A DNA stretch of 64,000 bases from an uncultured Collinsella sp. (GTDB taxonomy: Bacteria; Actinomycetota; Coriobacteriia; Coriobacteriales; Coriobacteriaceae): assembly GCA_937982065.1 (NCBI GenBank), contig CALJMO010000052.1:62001-126000 (forward strand). Direction: 5' to 3'. Below the pieces are notes generated by a model, which ran no database searches, had not been told where the DNA came from, and saw only the letters and a list, made by a program, of their open reading frames with translations. The translations under genes were made by a program, and so were the position numbers. Below, piece after piece: positions 1-7,733 of this stretch; position 1 is the first letter of the stretch, and each line of letters begins with the position of its first letter.

Positions 1-931
1 GCTCAATCTCTTCATCCTTGTAGCGAATCAGGTCATCGCTCGCGCGCTTGGCCTGCGCAAGCTCGAGCTCGTGTGCCGCCTTGGCCTGTTCCTCGCGAGA
101 ATCGCGCACCGCCAGCTCGCTCGTCAGTTTGGCACGCGCCTCATCGCGCTCTCGCTCCGCCGCGGCGACCGCCTCCGACAGGTTCATTTTTGCCATCAGT
201 TCCTGCTCGCGCAGCTGGGCACGCAGACCCTCGGCCTCTTGCTCGGACTGTGCCTTAGCGGCGGAAAACTTCTCTTGTACCGTCGCGCGATAGTCAGTAA
301 GCGCGCGCTCGGCCTCGCTGCGAGCGGCATCGAGTTCGCGCTGCGACTCAGCCGCAGCGGCGGCAAGCGCCATCTCCTGGGCCTTGTCCGCCGCGGCAAG
401 CTTGGCCTGCAGCTCGGCAATCTGAGCATCACGTGCAGCTAAATCGTTTTGAGCAGCGTTGCGCGCCGCCGACTCGGCAAGCTTTGCTTCGTCATCTTTG
501 CGCCCAAGCTGCGCACGCAGGCTATCAATCTCACGCTGGAGTTCGGCATTTTCCTTTTGAGCATTGGCTCGCGCCTCTACCGCCGCGCGCTGGCTTGCAC
601 TCTCGCGCTCTGCGGCAGCGCCCTCGAGCTTAGCGCGCAGCTCGGCAAGCTCAGCATCGCGCTTGGCAACCTCTTGCGCCAGCTGCTGAGCCGCAGCGTT
701 CTTCTGCTCAACGAGCTGAGCGTTGCGCTGAGACTCTGCCTCCTGCAAAGCAGCCGTCGAACGCGAGCGCTCAAGCTCCAGCGCCTGCTCGCCCTCGCGC
801 TGGACTGCCTTCACGCGCTCATCCAGGTCGCGCGAAAACTCGGCATCACGCACTTGCTTGACAATATCCGCATAGCCAGATGCATCGACCTTAAAGACTT
901 CGCCACAATGCGGGCACTTGATCTCATTCAT
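1..931 (-). CDS. DUF2130-type coiled-coil protein, 3' part outside window
   Basis: The reading frame opens at an ATG (929-931) preceded by GAGGAGCTGCT and stays open to the window edge, so only the N-terminal ~310 residues are visible. It starts with a zinc-ribbon-like CPHCGEVF and continues as a very long Ala/Glu/Arg/Gln-rich coiled coil containing repeated ELQ, AEL and RAQL heptad-like stretches. That layout, a short zinc ribbon then a coiled coil then a conserved C-terminal domain, is typical of the DUF2130 family, whose function is unknown. The C-terminal domain that would confirm the family lies outside. The gene is 88 bp beyond the palindrome that follows the metallophosphoesterase gene and has the same orientation. 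The family call rests on architecture only. Confidence 0.7.
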   Translation of the reverse strand, partial: MNEIKCPHCGEVFKVDASGYADIVKQVRDAEFSRDLDERVKAVQREGEQALELERSRSTAALQEAESQRNAQLVEQKNAAAQQLAQEVAKRDAELAELRAKLEGAAAERESASQRAAVEARANAQKENAELQREIDSLRAQLGRKDDEAKLAESAARNAAQNDLAARDAQIAELQAKLAAADKAQEMALAAAAAESQRELDAARSEAERALTDYRATVQEKFSAAKAQSEQEAEGLRAQLREQELMAKMNLSEAVAAAERERDEARAKLTSELAVRDSREEQAKAAHELELAQAKRASDDLIRYKDEEIE

Positions 932-1018
932 AGCAGCTCCTCGATGGACGCAAATTTCAACCGCCTACACTCTACCGCGCCGCACGGACAAAAAAGGCGC
1001 CGCCGCCATAATGGCAAC

Positions 1019-1071
1019 GGCGCCAGAACCACCACAAAGGTGCCTGTCCCCTTTGTGGTGGCTCTGGCGCC
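1019..1071. repeat. GGTGCCTGTCCCC palindromic repeat, possible terminator
   Basis: Two ~21-base arms (1019-1040 and 1050-1071), reading GGCGCCAGAACCACCACAAA and its near-perfect complement, surround a TGCCTGTCC loop. The element lies directly after the stop codon of the metallophosphoesterase gene (1072, minus strand). A second member with the same core is at 45241-45281. It could act as a transcription terminator and also looks like a REP-type dispersed repeat. Confidence 0.75.
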
Positions 1072-1617
1072 CTATAGCCCAAAAAAGCTAAGAATCTGAT
1101 CACGGCTTACGGGCTTGTACTCGTTGGCATCGAGACCGACATCGTAGCGAAAGATAGGACGCTCGCGATCGCGGTTGCGCGCGTTGGTGCGGTATCCCCT
1201 GCTGTGGATATGCCCGTGCAGCATGATGGCGCCGCGCGCCTTGCCGTTCCAGCTGAGCATGGGGTAATGGCTCATTACCAGGCGATGGCCTTTGGCATAG
1301 CCGGGAGCAACCTCCAAGTAATCACGCACGTCTTCCCAGATTTGGGGCGCAGCTGGATCTTCCCAGTCGCTGTCATGGTTACCACGAATGAGCGTCACAT
1401 TCTGGCATTCGATGCGCTCGCGCAGGCGCACCGCCTCCGCCAGGGGCAAACGATAGGTAAAGTCTCCCAAGATATAGAGGCGGTCGTCCACAGCCACGCA
1501 CTCATTGACGGCATCGATGACCTTGCGGTTCATCTCCTCGACCGAATCAAACGGCCGATCCATATCGTGCAAGATATTCGTATCGCCCAGGTGCAGGTCG
1601 GCGGTAAACCACATCAT
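1072..1617 (-). CDS. Calcineurin-like metallophosphoesterase
   Basis: A 181-residue protein with the complete metallophosphoesterase signature: D-x-H in ADLHLGD (residues 6-12), GDFTY (~51), GNHDSD (~79), SHYPM (~115) and HGHIHSRG (~134). These residues bind two metal ions in the family. The short single-domain form resembles the YfcE/phage-type phosphoesterases that cleave phosphodiesters or phosphomonoesters; the substrate cannot be told. The start is ATG-ATG after GAGGACATAGACG, so the true start could be one codon downstream. It is followed immediately by a palindromic repeat. Probably cytoplasmic, since no signal peptide is seen. Confidence 0.85.
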   Translation of the reverse strand: MMWFTADLHLGDTNILHDMDRPFDSVEEMNRKVIDAVNECVAVDDRLYILGDFTYRLPLAEAVRLRERIECQNVTLIRGNHDSDWEDPAAPQIWEDVRDYLEVAPGYAKGHRLVMSHYPMLSWNGKARGAIMLHGHIHSRGYRTNARNRDRERPIFRYDVGLDANEYKPVSRDQILSFFGL

Positions 1618-1683
1618 CGTCTATGTCCTCATTTCGCAACGTGTTCAACTCGTGCTAAGTATACAGACGTAGCGATGCGGCGG

Positions 1684-1863
1684 TTATCCAAAGAGCCCAC
1701 CGAACAGTCCGCGGCGGCGCTTGTCTCGCTTTTTCGAAGCGTCACTCTGAGTTTTCTTGTCCTGCCGTTTCCTACGGTCCTGCTCCAACTCATCGTCATC
1801 GAGTAGCATATCCCACTCAAACGGATCATCTGTCAGATCGAACAGGTCATCGTCATCAAACAT
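1684..1863 (-). CDS. Small charged hypothetical protein
   Basis: About 59 residues. The ATG at 1861-1863 is preferred over an ATG four codons upstream because GGAGG sits six bases before it. The N-terminal half is very acidic (FDDDDLFDLTDDPFEWDM), followed by a Lys/Arg-rich segment and a C-terminal RRGLFGGLFG. It begins 18 bases after the stop of the HIRAN-domain gene and is probably co-transcribed with it. I do not recognise a family. The acidic-then-basic pattern suggests a disordered, protein- or nucleic-acid-interacting peptide, which is inference. Confidence 0.6.
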   Translation of the reverse strand: MFDDDDLFDLTDDPFEWDMLLDDDELEQDRRKRQDKKTQSDASKKRDKRRRGLFGGLFG

Positions 1864-1881
1864 GGCAGCCTCCATTGCCGA

Positions 1882-2208
1882 CTAGCGAGCATCCACCACA
1901 TAGAGCCCAACGCGCACCTGATGCCACGGGCTGCGTTCGGGGGCAACCTGTTGCACACGGGCCTCAAATACGTCCTCGTGGCCGTAATACATCATCAGGG
2001 ACAGTGGGCCGACCTCGTTTCCCGGAACGTAGCCAAGTTTGGTCTTGCCATAGTAGATCGCAACTGCCTCGGGGTCATGGGGATTATCGCGCTCGGCACA
2101 CAGCGTCAGTTTATCGCCCGCTTTAAGATCGCCTAGGACCAAAGCGCCGTCGGCATATTGAAATCCTGCGATGTGAAACGACAGAAGAACACGTGAAGGC
2201 TCGTACAT
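1882..2208 (-). CDS. HIRAN-domain protein
   Basis: A 108-residue protein made almost entirely of a HIRAN domain: the core ...GDKLTLCAERDNPHDPEA (residues ~31-48), then AIYYGKTKLGYVPGNEV, is the classic pattern. In other proteins HIRAN binds 3' ends of single-stranded DNA, often fused to SNF2 helicases. Here it stands alone, as in many bacteria. Start ATG follows AGGGGAGTTGCT. The downstream small acidic gene seems to be in the same transcript. The function of stand-alone HIRAN proteins is not established; a role in DNA damage or replication stalling is inference from the family. Confidence 0.8.
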   Translation of the reverse strand: MYEPSRVLLSFHIAGFQYADGALVLGDLKAGDKLTLCAERDNPHDPEAVAIYYGKTKLGYVPGNEVGPLSLMMYYGHEDVFEARVQQVAPERSPWHQVRVGLYVVDAR

Positions 2209-2444
2209 AGCAACTCCCCTAACGGCCGGATAAACCGGTGTGTAACCTTATTGAGAAGTCTACGGTCCCGTGCGGACACAAATACATCCTGTCTGCGTCC
2301 TTCAATCGTTTGCTTCAACGCTTGCGCGACAGAACGCTTGCAGATAAGATAGGAACACGGATGGCACTCGTTGCCGCGGGTCTTGCCAACTCCGATACAC
2401 GTTTTCATCGTGAGAAGTGGCCGTCTTCGCTTACGCGGGGGCGG

Positions 2445-2528
2445 CTATTTCATTCGGCCGATAAACAGACCGAGTTCGATAGCCGCAATCAACAACGCCA
2501 ATAACGAAATAACATCGCTTACGTTCAT
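2445..2528 (-). CDS. 27-residue hydrophobic peptide, putative type I toxin
   Basis: A 27-codon frame opens at an ATG (2526-2528) with GAAGGGA seven bases upstream and ends in TAG. The peptide is MNVSDVISLLALL, then IAAIELGLFIGRMK: one hydrophobic helix with a short charged N-terminus and a basic C-terminus. This matches the size and look of holin-like type I toxins. Immediately after the stop the mRNA contains GCCGCC...GACGGCC, which could form a hairpin. No antisense RNA promoter is proven. It lies in the otherwise empty 2209-2633 interval. Confidence 0.5.
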   Translation of the reverse strand: MNVSDVISLLALLIAAIELGLFIGRMK

Positions 2529-2586
2529 ACCAAATCCCTTCTAAAGGGAGTTGGCCCATCCGTGCTCCATAACAGTAGTCTAACGC

Positions 2587-2625
2587 AAAATGCAGGTAAT
2601 AGGAACACTTGTTCGTATTACCTGC
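2587..2625 (-). terminator. Terminator of the aldehyde dehydrogenase gene
   Basis: On the minus strand a 10-base stem (GCAGGTAATA / TATTACCTGC) with an inner GAAC/GTTC stem is followed by ATTTTG, just after the stop codon at 2634. It separates the dehydrogenase operon from the small hydrophobic peptide gene downstream. Confidence 0.65.
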
Positions 2626-2633
2626 GCCCTTTT

Positions 2634-4013
2634 CTAATGCACAAACATGCGCACGAACTTGTGCTTCCAGCTTGCGTAGGGCGCATACCGAAACGGCACG
2701 TCCAGCCAAGTTGCCTTGTTCACGATACTCTTCTTGTGGCTAAACGTATCGAAGCTCTCGCGTCCATGGTACTGCCCCATACCGCTCGCGCCCATGCCGC
2801 CAAAGCCCATATGGCTCGTAGCCAAGTGCATGATCGTGTCGTTGACACAGCCACCGCCAAAGGGCACGTAACGCACGAAGCGCTGCTGAACTGCGCGATC
2901 CTGACTAAAGATATACAGGGCCAGCGGCGTCGGACGATCCGTAATAAACGCTTCGGCCTCGTCTAGGCTCTCAAACGTCAGCACCGGCAAGATGGGACCG
3001 AAGATCTCCTCCTGCATCACGGCGTCATCGGGGGTCACGCCGTCCAAAATCGTCGGCTCGATCTTCAGCGAAGTCTCCCGCGCGGTGCCTCCAAGCACGA
3101 CCTTATCGGGATCGATCAGCCCGCGCACGCGCGCAAAATGCTTGGCGTTGACGATATGCCCGTAATCCTCGTTATCGAGCGGATGCTCGCCAAACATACG
3201 GCGGACCTCTTCCTTGATGAGGCCCAGCAGCTCGTCGTGCACGCGCGTATCGACCAGCAGGTAGTCGGGCGCCACGCAGGTCTGCCCCACGTTGAGCCAT
3301 TTACCAAAGGCGATACGCCGCGCCGCAACCTTCAAGTTTGCCGTCGCATCCACGATGCAGGGGCTCTTTCCGCCCAGCTCAAGCGTCACGGGCGTAAGGT
3401 TTTTACTTGCGCGCTCCATGACGAGTTTGCCGACCGGAACGCTACCGGTAAAGAAGATCTTGTCCCAGCACTCATCGAGCAGCGCTTCGTTCTCGGCGCG
3501 CCCGCCCTCGACAACCGTCACCAGGCGCGGATCAAATGCCTCTTCACAGATTTGCCTGAGCACCGCGCTCGATGCCGGAGCATAGGCGCTCGGCTTGATG
3601 ACCACGGTATTGCCCGCGGCAAGGGCGCCAGCGAGCGGCTCGAGCGTCAGCAAAAACGGATAGTTCCAGGGCGCCATGATGAGCGTGACGCCATAGGGCA
3701 CGGTTTGCGTTTTGCACACGCTCACGGCGTTAGCGAGGTCGCACGGACGCAGGCGCGGACGACTCCATCGAACCACGTGAGCGATCTGATGTCGAATCTC
3801 GGAAAGCGATGTGCCAATCTCGCACATATAGGCCTCGTCATGCGACTTCCCCAAATCGGTCTTGAGCGCATGGGCGATATCGGCCTCGTGGGCCCGCACC
3901 GCATCGCGTAAACTCACGAGCGCGCGACGTCGGGCATCAACATCAAACGTAGCGTGCGTTTTAAAGTAAGTGCGCTGATCGCCGACGATGCGCGCAATTT
4001 CCTCGGTGTTCAT
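2634..4013 (-). CDS. NAD(P)-dependent aldehyde dehydrogenase
   Basis: A 459-residue class 3-like aldehyde dehydrogenase that oxidises an aldehyde to its carboxylate with NAD(P)+. Seen: the N-terminal helical region, APWNYPFLL (~115, cofactor-binding loop), GNTVVIKPS (~133), FTGSVPVGK (~190), ELGGKSP with the general-base Glu (~211) and GQTCVAPDY with the catalytic Cys (~245). It lacks the extra C-terminal linker of fatty aldehyde dehydrogenases but has a hydrophobic C-terminus. Start ATG follows GGAGGGTGCC. It begins nine bases after the stop of the alcohol dehydrogenase gene, so the two form an operon able to interconvert an alcohol, aldehyde and acid. The substrate is unknown. Confidence 0.92.
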   Translation of the reverse strand: MNTEEIARIVGDQRTYFKTHATFDVDARRRALVSLRDAVRAHEADIAHALKTDLGKSHDEAYMCEIGTSLSEIRHQIAHVVRWSRPRLRPCDLANAVSVCKTQTVPYGVTLIMAPWNYPFLLTLEPLAGALAAGNTVVIKPSAYAPASSAVLRQICEEAFDPRLVTVVEGGRAENEALLDECWDKIFFTGSVPVGKLVMERASKNLTPVTLELGGKSPCIVDATANLKVAARRIAFGKWLNVGQTCVAPDYLLVDTRVHDELLGLIKEEVRRMFGEHPLDNEDYGHIVNAKHFARVRGLIDPDKVVLGGTARETSLKIEPTILDGVTPDDAVMQEEIFGPILPVLTFESLDEAEAFITDRPTPLALYIFSQDRAVQQRFVRYVPFGGGCVNDTIMHLATSHMGFGGMGASGMGQYHGRESFDTFSHKKSIVNKATWLDVPFRYAPYASWKHKFVRMFVH

Positions 4014-4022
4014 GGCACCCTC

Positions 4023-5243
4023 CTAGTTCTCGTCCTCAAACATACCACCCGCGACGACCTCGTACATACGCTCGAGCTCCAAGCGGTCCATCAAAAGCGG
4101 AACGGGGTACAGCGGATTGGCCTCGGCATCGGCATGCGCCGCCATCTCGGGAATGTCGGAGCGGCGAATGCCCGAGACATATTTGGGGATTCCCAGGATC
4201 TCGTTCATGCGGTCGACCCAATCGATAAAGGCCTCGGCCGCAAGACTATCCTGCGCGGTAGCCGGCGCAATGCCCGCCATGCGAGCAAGATCGGCAAGCT
4301 TGGGGGCGGCGGCGTCACCATAAGCGCGAAGCATGTGCGGCAGGATGATCGCGTTGGCCAAACCGTGCGGAATTCCGTATCGGCCGCCCAGACTGTGCGC
4401 GATGGCATGCACATATCCGACATAGGAGCGGGTAAACGCAACGCCCGCCTTATACGCCGCCGAAAGCATATTGCGACGAGCGCGCATGTCGTCACCATGC
4501 TCATAGGCCTCGAGCAAATTGTCGTGGATAAGCTGCACCGCCTGTCGCGCCATCTTGCGCGTATAGGGCGTGGTGCTTCGCCCGATAAAGGCCTCAACGG
4601 CATGCGTCAGGGCGTCCATGCCCGTCTGCCCCGTAATGGAAGCGGGCAAGCCGCACGTAAACTCGGGGTCGTGGACTGCAAAACGCGGGATGAGCACAAA
4701 GTCGTTAATGGGGTATTTGTAGTGCGTCCCGTCATCGGTAATTACCGCCGCAAGCGTGACTTCGCTTCCCGTACCGGCGGTAGTGGGAACGGCGATGAGC
4801 AGCGGCAGGCGACGATGAATCCGCAGCAGGCCGCGCATCTTGTTGATGGGCTTGTTTGGCTGCGCAATGCGTGCGCCCACGCCCTTGGCACAGTCCATGG
4901 CCGAGCCACCGCCAAAGCCGATAATGGCCTGACAGGCGCTCTCTCGATACAGGGACGCCGCTTCTTCCACGTTTGAAACCGTGGGGTTTGCACGCGTTTC
5001 GGCATAGACCGTAACGCCAATCCCCCTGGATGCGAGCGCCGTCTCGAGCGGTGCCGTGAGCCCCAGACGGGCAATGCCGGGATCCGTCACGATAAGGACC
5101 TTCTGGATCGAGCGCTTTTGAAGCACCGCGGGCACATCCTCGGCATGCTCTAAAATGCGCGGCTCGGTATAGGGCAGGATCGGCAATGCAATGCGAAAAA
5201 CCGTCTGATATGTTCGGCACCAGGCACGACGGGCTAGATGCAT
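4023..5243 (-). CDS. Iron-containing (group III) alcohol dehydrogenase
   Basis: A 406-residue Fe-ADH family protein. Visible features are the NAD-binding GFGGGSAMDCAKG (~115), the PTTAGTGSE motif (~153) and metal-ligand motifs DALTHAVE (~229) and HAIAHSLGG...GIPHG (~300). These enzymes reduce aldehydes or ketones to alcohols, or the reverse, in the cytoplasm using a divalent metal, usually Fe2+ or Zn2+. The start has AAGGAG eight bases upstream. It is first in an operon with the aldehyde dehydrogenase and divergent from the rubrerythrin gene. A 16-base perfect palindrome lies 19 bases upstream of the start. Confidence 0.9.
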   Translation of the reverse strand: MHLARRAWCRTYQTVFRIALPILPYTEPRILEHAEDVPAVLQKRSIQKVLIVTDPGIARLGLTAPLETALASRGIGVTVYAETRANPTVSNVEEAASLYRESACQAIIGFGGGSAMDCAKGVGARIAQPNKPINKMRGLLRIHRRLPLLIAVPTTAGTGSEVTLAAVITDDGTHYKYPINDFVLIPRFAVHDPEFTCGLPASITGQTGMDALTHAVEAFIGRSTTPYTRKMARQAVQLIHDNLLEAYEHGDDMRARRNMLSAAYKAGVAFTRSYVGYVHAIAHSLGGRYGIPHGLANAIILPHMLRAYGDAAAPKLADLARMAGIAPATAQDSLAAEAFIDWVDRMNEILGIPKYVSGIRRSDIPEMAAHADAEANPLYPVPLLMDRLELERMYEVVAGGMFEDEN

Positions 5244-5261
5244 AAAGGAAACTCCTTCATT

Positions 5262-5277
5262 TGTTGATAGGTCAACA
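5262..5277. promoter_or_regulatory. Palindrome upstream of the alcohol dehydrogenase operon
   Basis: TGTTGA-TAGG-TCAACA is a perfect inverted repeat 19 bases before the start codon at 5243, in a 256-bp AT-rich divergent intergenic region. Its size and place fit a repressor operator or a leader hairpin. The binding protein is unknown. Confidence 0.4.
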
Positions 5278-5499
5278 TTTGCTCGCCCGATTGTACTCAG
5301 CGGCGGTCAAAGACGGCCTGTCAATCGTTAATCAATCAACATCTTCATATCTCAAAATTGTTTTATTAAAAATCATTCCTAATAGGCTTCACATTTGATT
5401 GCATTTATGGATAATAGAACTCGTCAAGACGCACGTCCGGAGAGGGCCCTTACGGGACCGGACGAGCGCGCAATCGCCATCGATCGAAAGGATCGAATC

Positions 5500-6060
5500 A
5501 TGAAGTTTGTTTGCCCCGTTTGCGGTTATGTGGAAGAGTTCGACGGCGACCAGCTGCCCGAGGATTTTAAGTGCCCCCAGTGCGGCGTTCCCGGTTCTCG
5601 TTTCCTGAAGCAGGAGGAGGGCCAGCTCGAGTGGGCCGCCGAGCACGTCGTGGGCGTCGCCAAGATGGAGGGCGTCTCTGAGGACATCGTTGCCGACCTG
5701 CGCGCCAACTTTGAGGGCGAGTGCTCCGAGGTCGGTATGTACCTGGCCATGGCTCGCGTCGCTCATCGCGAGGGCTATCCCGAGATCGGCCTGTACTGGG
5801 AAAAGGCTGCCCACGAGGAGGCCGAGCATGCCGCCAAGTTCGCCGAGCTCCTGGGCGAGGTCGTGACCGACTCCACCAAGAAGAACCTCGAGATGCGCGT
5901 TGAGGCCGAGAACGGCGCCACCGCCGGCAAGACCGATCTTGCCAAGCGTGCCAAGGCCGCCGGCCTCGATGCCATCCACGACACCGTGCACGAGATGGCT
6001 CGCGACGAGGCCCGCCACGGCAAGGCTTTCGCCGGCCTGCTCAAGCGCTACTTTGGCTAA
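5500..6060 (+). CDS. Reverse rubrerythrin (rubredoxin domain first)
   Basis: A 186-residue non-haem iron protein that detoxifies peroxide in anaerobes. The ATG at 5500 is chosen (GAAAGGATCG upstream) over an in-frame start 105 bases earlier, because the rubredoxin-like domain begins directly with MKFVCPVCGY. Four cysteines, CPVCG (5-9) and CPQCG (~27-31), bind one iron. The ferritin-like di-iron domain follows, with Glu/His ligands in GECSEVGMYL, EEAEHAAKF and ARDEARHGKAF. Rubredoxin precedes the di-iron domain, the opposite of classical rubrerythrin. A strong terminator follows, so it is probably monocistronic. Confidence 0.93.
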   Translation: MKFVCPVCGYVEEFDGDQLPEDFKCPQCGVPGSRFLKQEEGQLEWAAEHVVGVAKMEGVSEDIVADLRANFEGECSEVGMYLAMARVAHREGYPEIGLYWEKAAHEEAEHAAKFAELLGEVVTDSTKKNLEMRVEAENGATAGKTDLAKRAKAAGLDAIHDTVHEMARDEARHGKAFAGLLKRYFG

Positions 6061-6094
6061 GCCAACCGCCTGAGACATAACCTCAAGCTCGATG

Positions 6095-6125
6095 AGGCCC
6101 GGACCGTATTGGTTCGGGCCTTTTT
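6095..6125 (+). terminator. Rho-independent terminator of the rubrerythrin gene
   Basis: AGGCCCGGACC-GTATT-GGTTCGGGCCT hairpin followed by TTTT, 35 bases after the stop codon. Confidence 0.9.
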
Positions 6126-6191
6126 CGTGCCTCACGAACTTGTTAACGCCCTGAAATAGAACCGCCTTCGGCATCGGCTTCTCGTCAAAAA

Positions 6192-6314
6192 CTAAGTGAG
6201 TAGACTTTTTGGAACTTGCCGAGCACACCACCCATATTGCTTTATAAAGCCGCAGGTAAATGACTTGTTGCAAAACGGCCTGGTCGCCAAAGTGCCAAAA
6301 GTCTACTCACTTAG
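6192..6314. repeat. ~122-bp element with 18-bp terminal inverted repeats, copy A
   Basis: The element begins CTAAGTGAGTAGACTTTT and ends with the exact reverse complement. Inside it contains GCAGGTAAATGACTTGTTGC and CTGGTCGCCAAAGTG. Copy B at 7612-7733 has the same orientation and is clearly similar along its whole length. The right end overlaps the 3' end of the nuclease-like gene and supplies its last three codons and stop (Leu-Ser-Glu-TAG). It looks like a small non-autonomous, MITE-like repeat. It could also fold into one long hairpin. Confidence 0.85.
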
Positions 6315-7436
6315 AACCGCAGCCGTCCACGATTGAGCCGTTTTGTGTCTAACGGGCATCTTCCCGTCGATTACTCCCAACTTTGTCCAGTCAACGAATA
6401 GTTCAGACCGGAGTAGTGTCTCAGCCCTTTGCTCATCTGAGCTTTTATCACGATATTCAGCATCGAGCATCCTGCATATGGCCTTAACGATCGCGCGGAA
6501 TCTATCCTCATCCGATATCTGTCTGTGTGTCAGGAGAAGCACATCGTAGCCCATGGCCTGAAGGGCCGTCATGCGGTCAGCGTCACGCAAGCCATCCCCT
6601 GCGCGTCCGTGCGAGGCCTTTCCCTGACATTCAATGGCCACCTGTCGCCTGCCGTCCGGCGAAGAAAGAAGTAGGTCGATATATACACGGGACTTTCCCA
6701 CAATCGCTCGAGCACTTGTGCTTAGCATCACTTCAACATTAAGCTCTATGCCGCAAAAACCTTCGCCTCCCAGGGCTCGCGGCAGTCCAAGCAACAAATA
6801 CGCCTCGACCTCAAAAGGCGACGCGGCACCCAATGGAACGAGTTGCGATACCGCCATAAATCTATTGCCGTAACGCATCCCGCAAACATCTGAACAAAAA
6901 CGGTCAAGGTCTCCGCCCAAAACCAAAGCGTCTCGACGCCATAAATTTGAGGCGGTGCCGTCCTCGGACGGGCAGCGCACCCAACCGACCGTTGTCGAAA
7001 TCGCGCCCGAATCAATTGCACGCGAAAGCTCCGCCTCAAGTGCCGCCGGCAGGGCACACACCGCAAACAAGCCACACATCTCCGCCAATACCAAAAGAAG
7101 CTGAAGATCCGTCAGATGCCGCGACATGATGAATGTCGTCAGTAGAGGAGACGTAACCAAAAACCCATGCTCCGTTTCCAGCACGGATTCCCTGGGAAGC
7201 TCACCAAGAAACAGCCGCTGCCTAATGCTGGCAGGACAAGTCCGTTTGTTTCTCGTCCGAACCAATGTATACAACGGAAAACCGAGCGCGACCGCAGCCG
7301 TCGGGTTGCGGGCGAGATCATATCGCTGCCGGTCTTCTTCCGGTCGTGGAAGCGGCGGACACAAAGCGCGGACTTGAGGAGGCAAACGCCAATACCTAAA
7401 AGCTGATATGTCACAAAGTAGATCCTTCATAGGCAC
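6303..7436 (-). CDS. Hypothetical protein with PD-(D/E)xK/DUF559-like nuclease motif
   Basis: A 377-residue protein. The N-terminal ~230 residues have no family I can name; this part holds WRLPPQVRALCPPLP and HLTDLQLLLVLAEMCG. The C-terminal region (~230-330) resembles a small endonuclease fold of the Vsr/DUF559 type: VYIDLLL, then VAIECQGKASH, then RDADRMTALQAMGYDVLLLTH, consistent with D...ExQ catalytic residues. The start is uncertain: GTG at 7436 or ATG at 7430, neither with a clear Shine-Dalgarno. The gene sits between two direct copies of a 122-bp repeat and its last residues LSE are encoded inside copy A. A defence or repeat-linked role is possible but unproven. Confidence 0.6.
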   Translation of the reverse strand: MPMKDLLCDISAFRYWRLPPQVRALCPPLPRPEEDRQRYDLARNPTAAVALGFPLYTLVRTRNKRTCPASIRQRLFLGELPRESVLETEHGFLVTSPLLTTFIMSRHLTDLQLLLVLAEMCGLFAVCALPAALEAELSRAIDSGAISTTVGWVRCPSEDGTASNLWRRDALVLGGDLDRFCSDVCGMRYGNRFMAVSQLVPLGAASPFEVEAYLLLGLPRALGGEGFCGIELNVEVMLSTSARAIVGKSRVYIDLLLSSPDGRRQVAIECQGKASHGRAGDGLRDADRMTALQAMGYDVLLLTHRQISDEDRFRAIVKAICRMLDAEYRDKSSDEQRAETLLRSELFVDWTKLGVIDGKMPVRHKTAQSWTAAVLSE

Positions 7437-7611
7437 AGGAAAACACGAATTTCAACCCAATCAGTCACGCATTGGCGCGAACGCAGCAAAAATGGCGCCG
7501 AACGGACTGCCAAGTTTTCAACAGCCCTCCCCAACTGGCCAAAAGCTTGCCGAGAGCTGGACGAAACCCTGTTGAAAACCCCATTTTTTCTCATGTAGAA
7601 GCTTTGCGCGG

Positions 7612-7733
7612 CAAGTGAGTAGACTTTTTTGAACATCCCGAGCAGGCCGGTCATCCTGCTTTTCAAAACCGCAGGTAGATAGCTTGTTACAAAACTGCCT
7701 GGTCGCCAAAGTGCTAAAAGTCTACTCACTTAG
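7612..7733. repeat. ~122-bp element with terminal inverted repeats, copy B
   Basis: Direct copy of the element at 6192-6314. It begins CAAGTGAGTAGACTTTT and ends AAAAGTCTACTCACTTAG. Its right end overlaps the 3' end of the MocR-type regulator gene, where it again encodes Leu-Ser-Glu-TAG. The left end differs from a perfect terminal repeat by one base. The interval 7437-7611 between the nuclease-like gene and this copy has no gene and should contain that gene's promoter. Confidence 0.85.
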
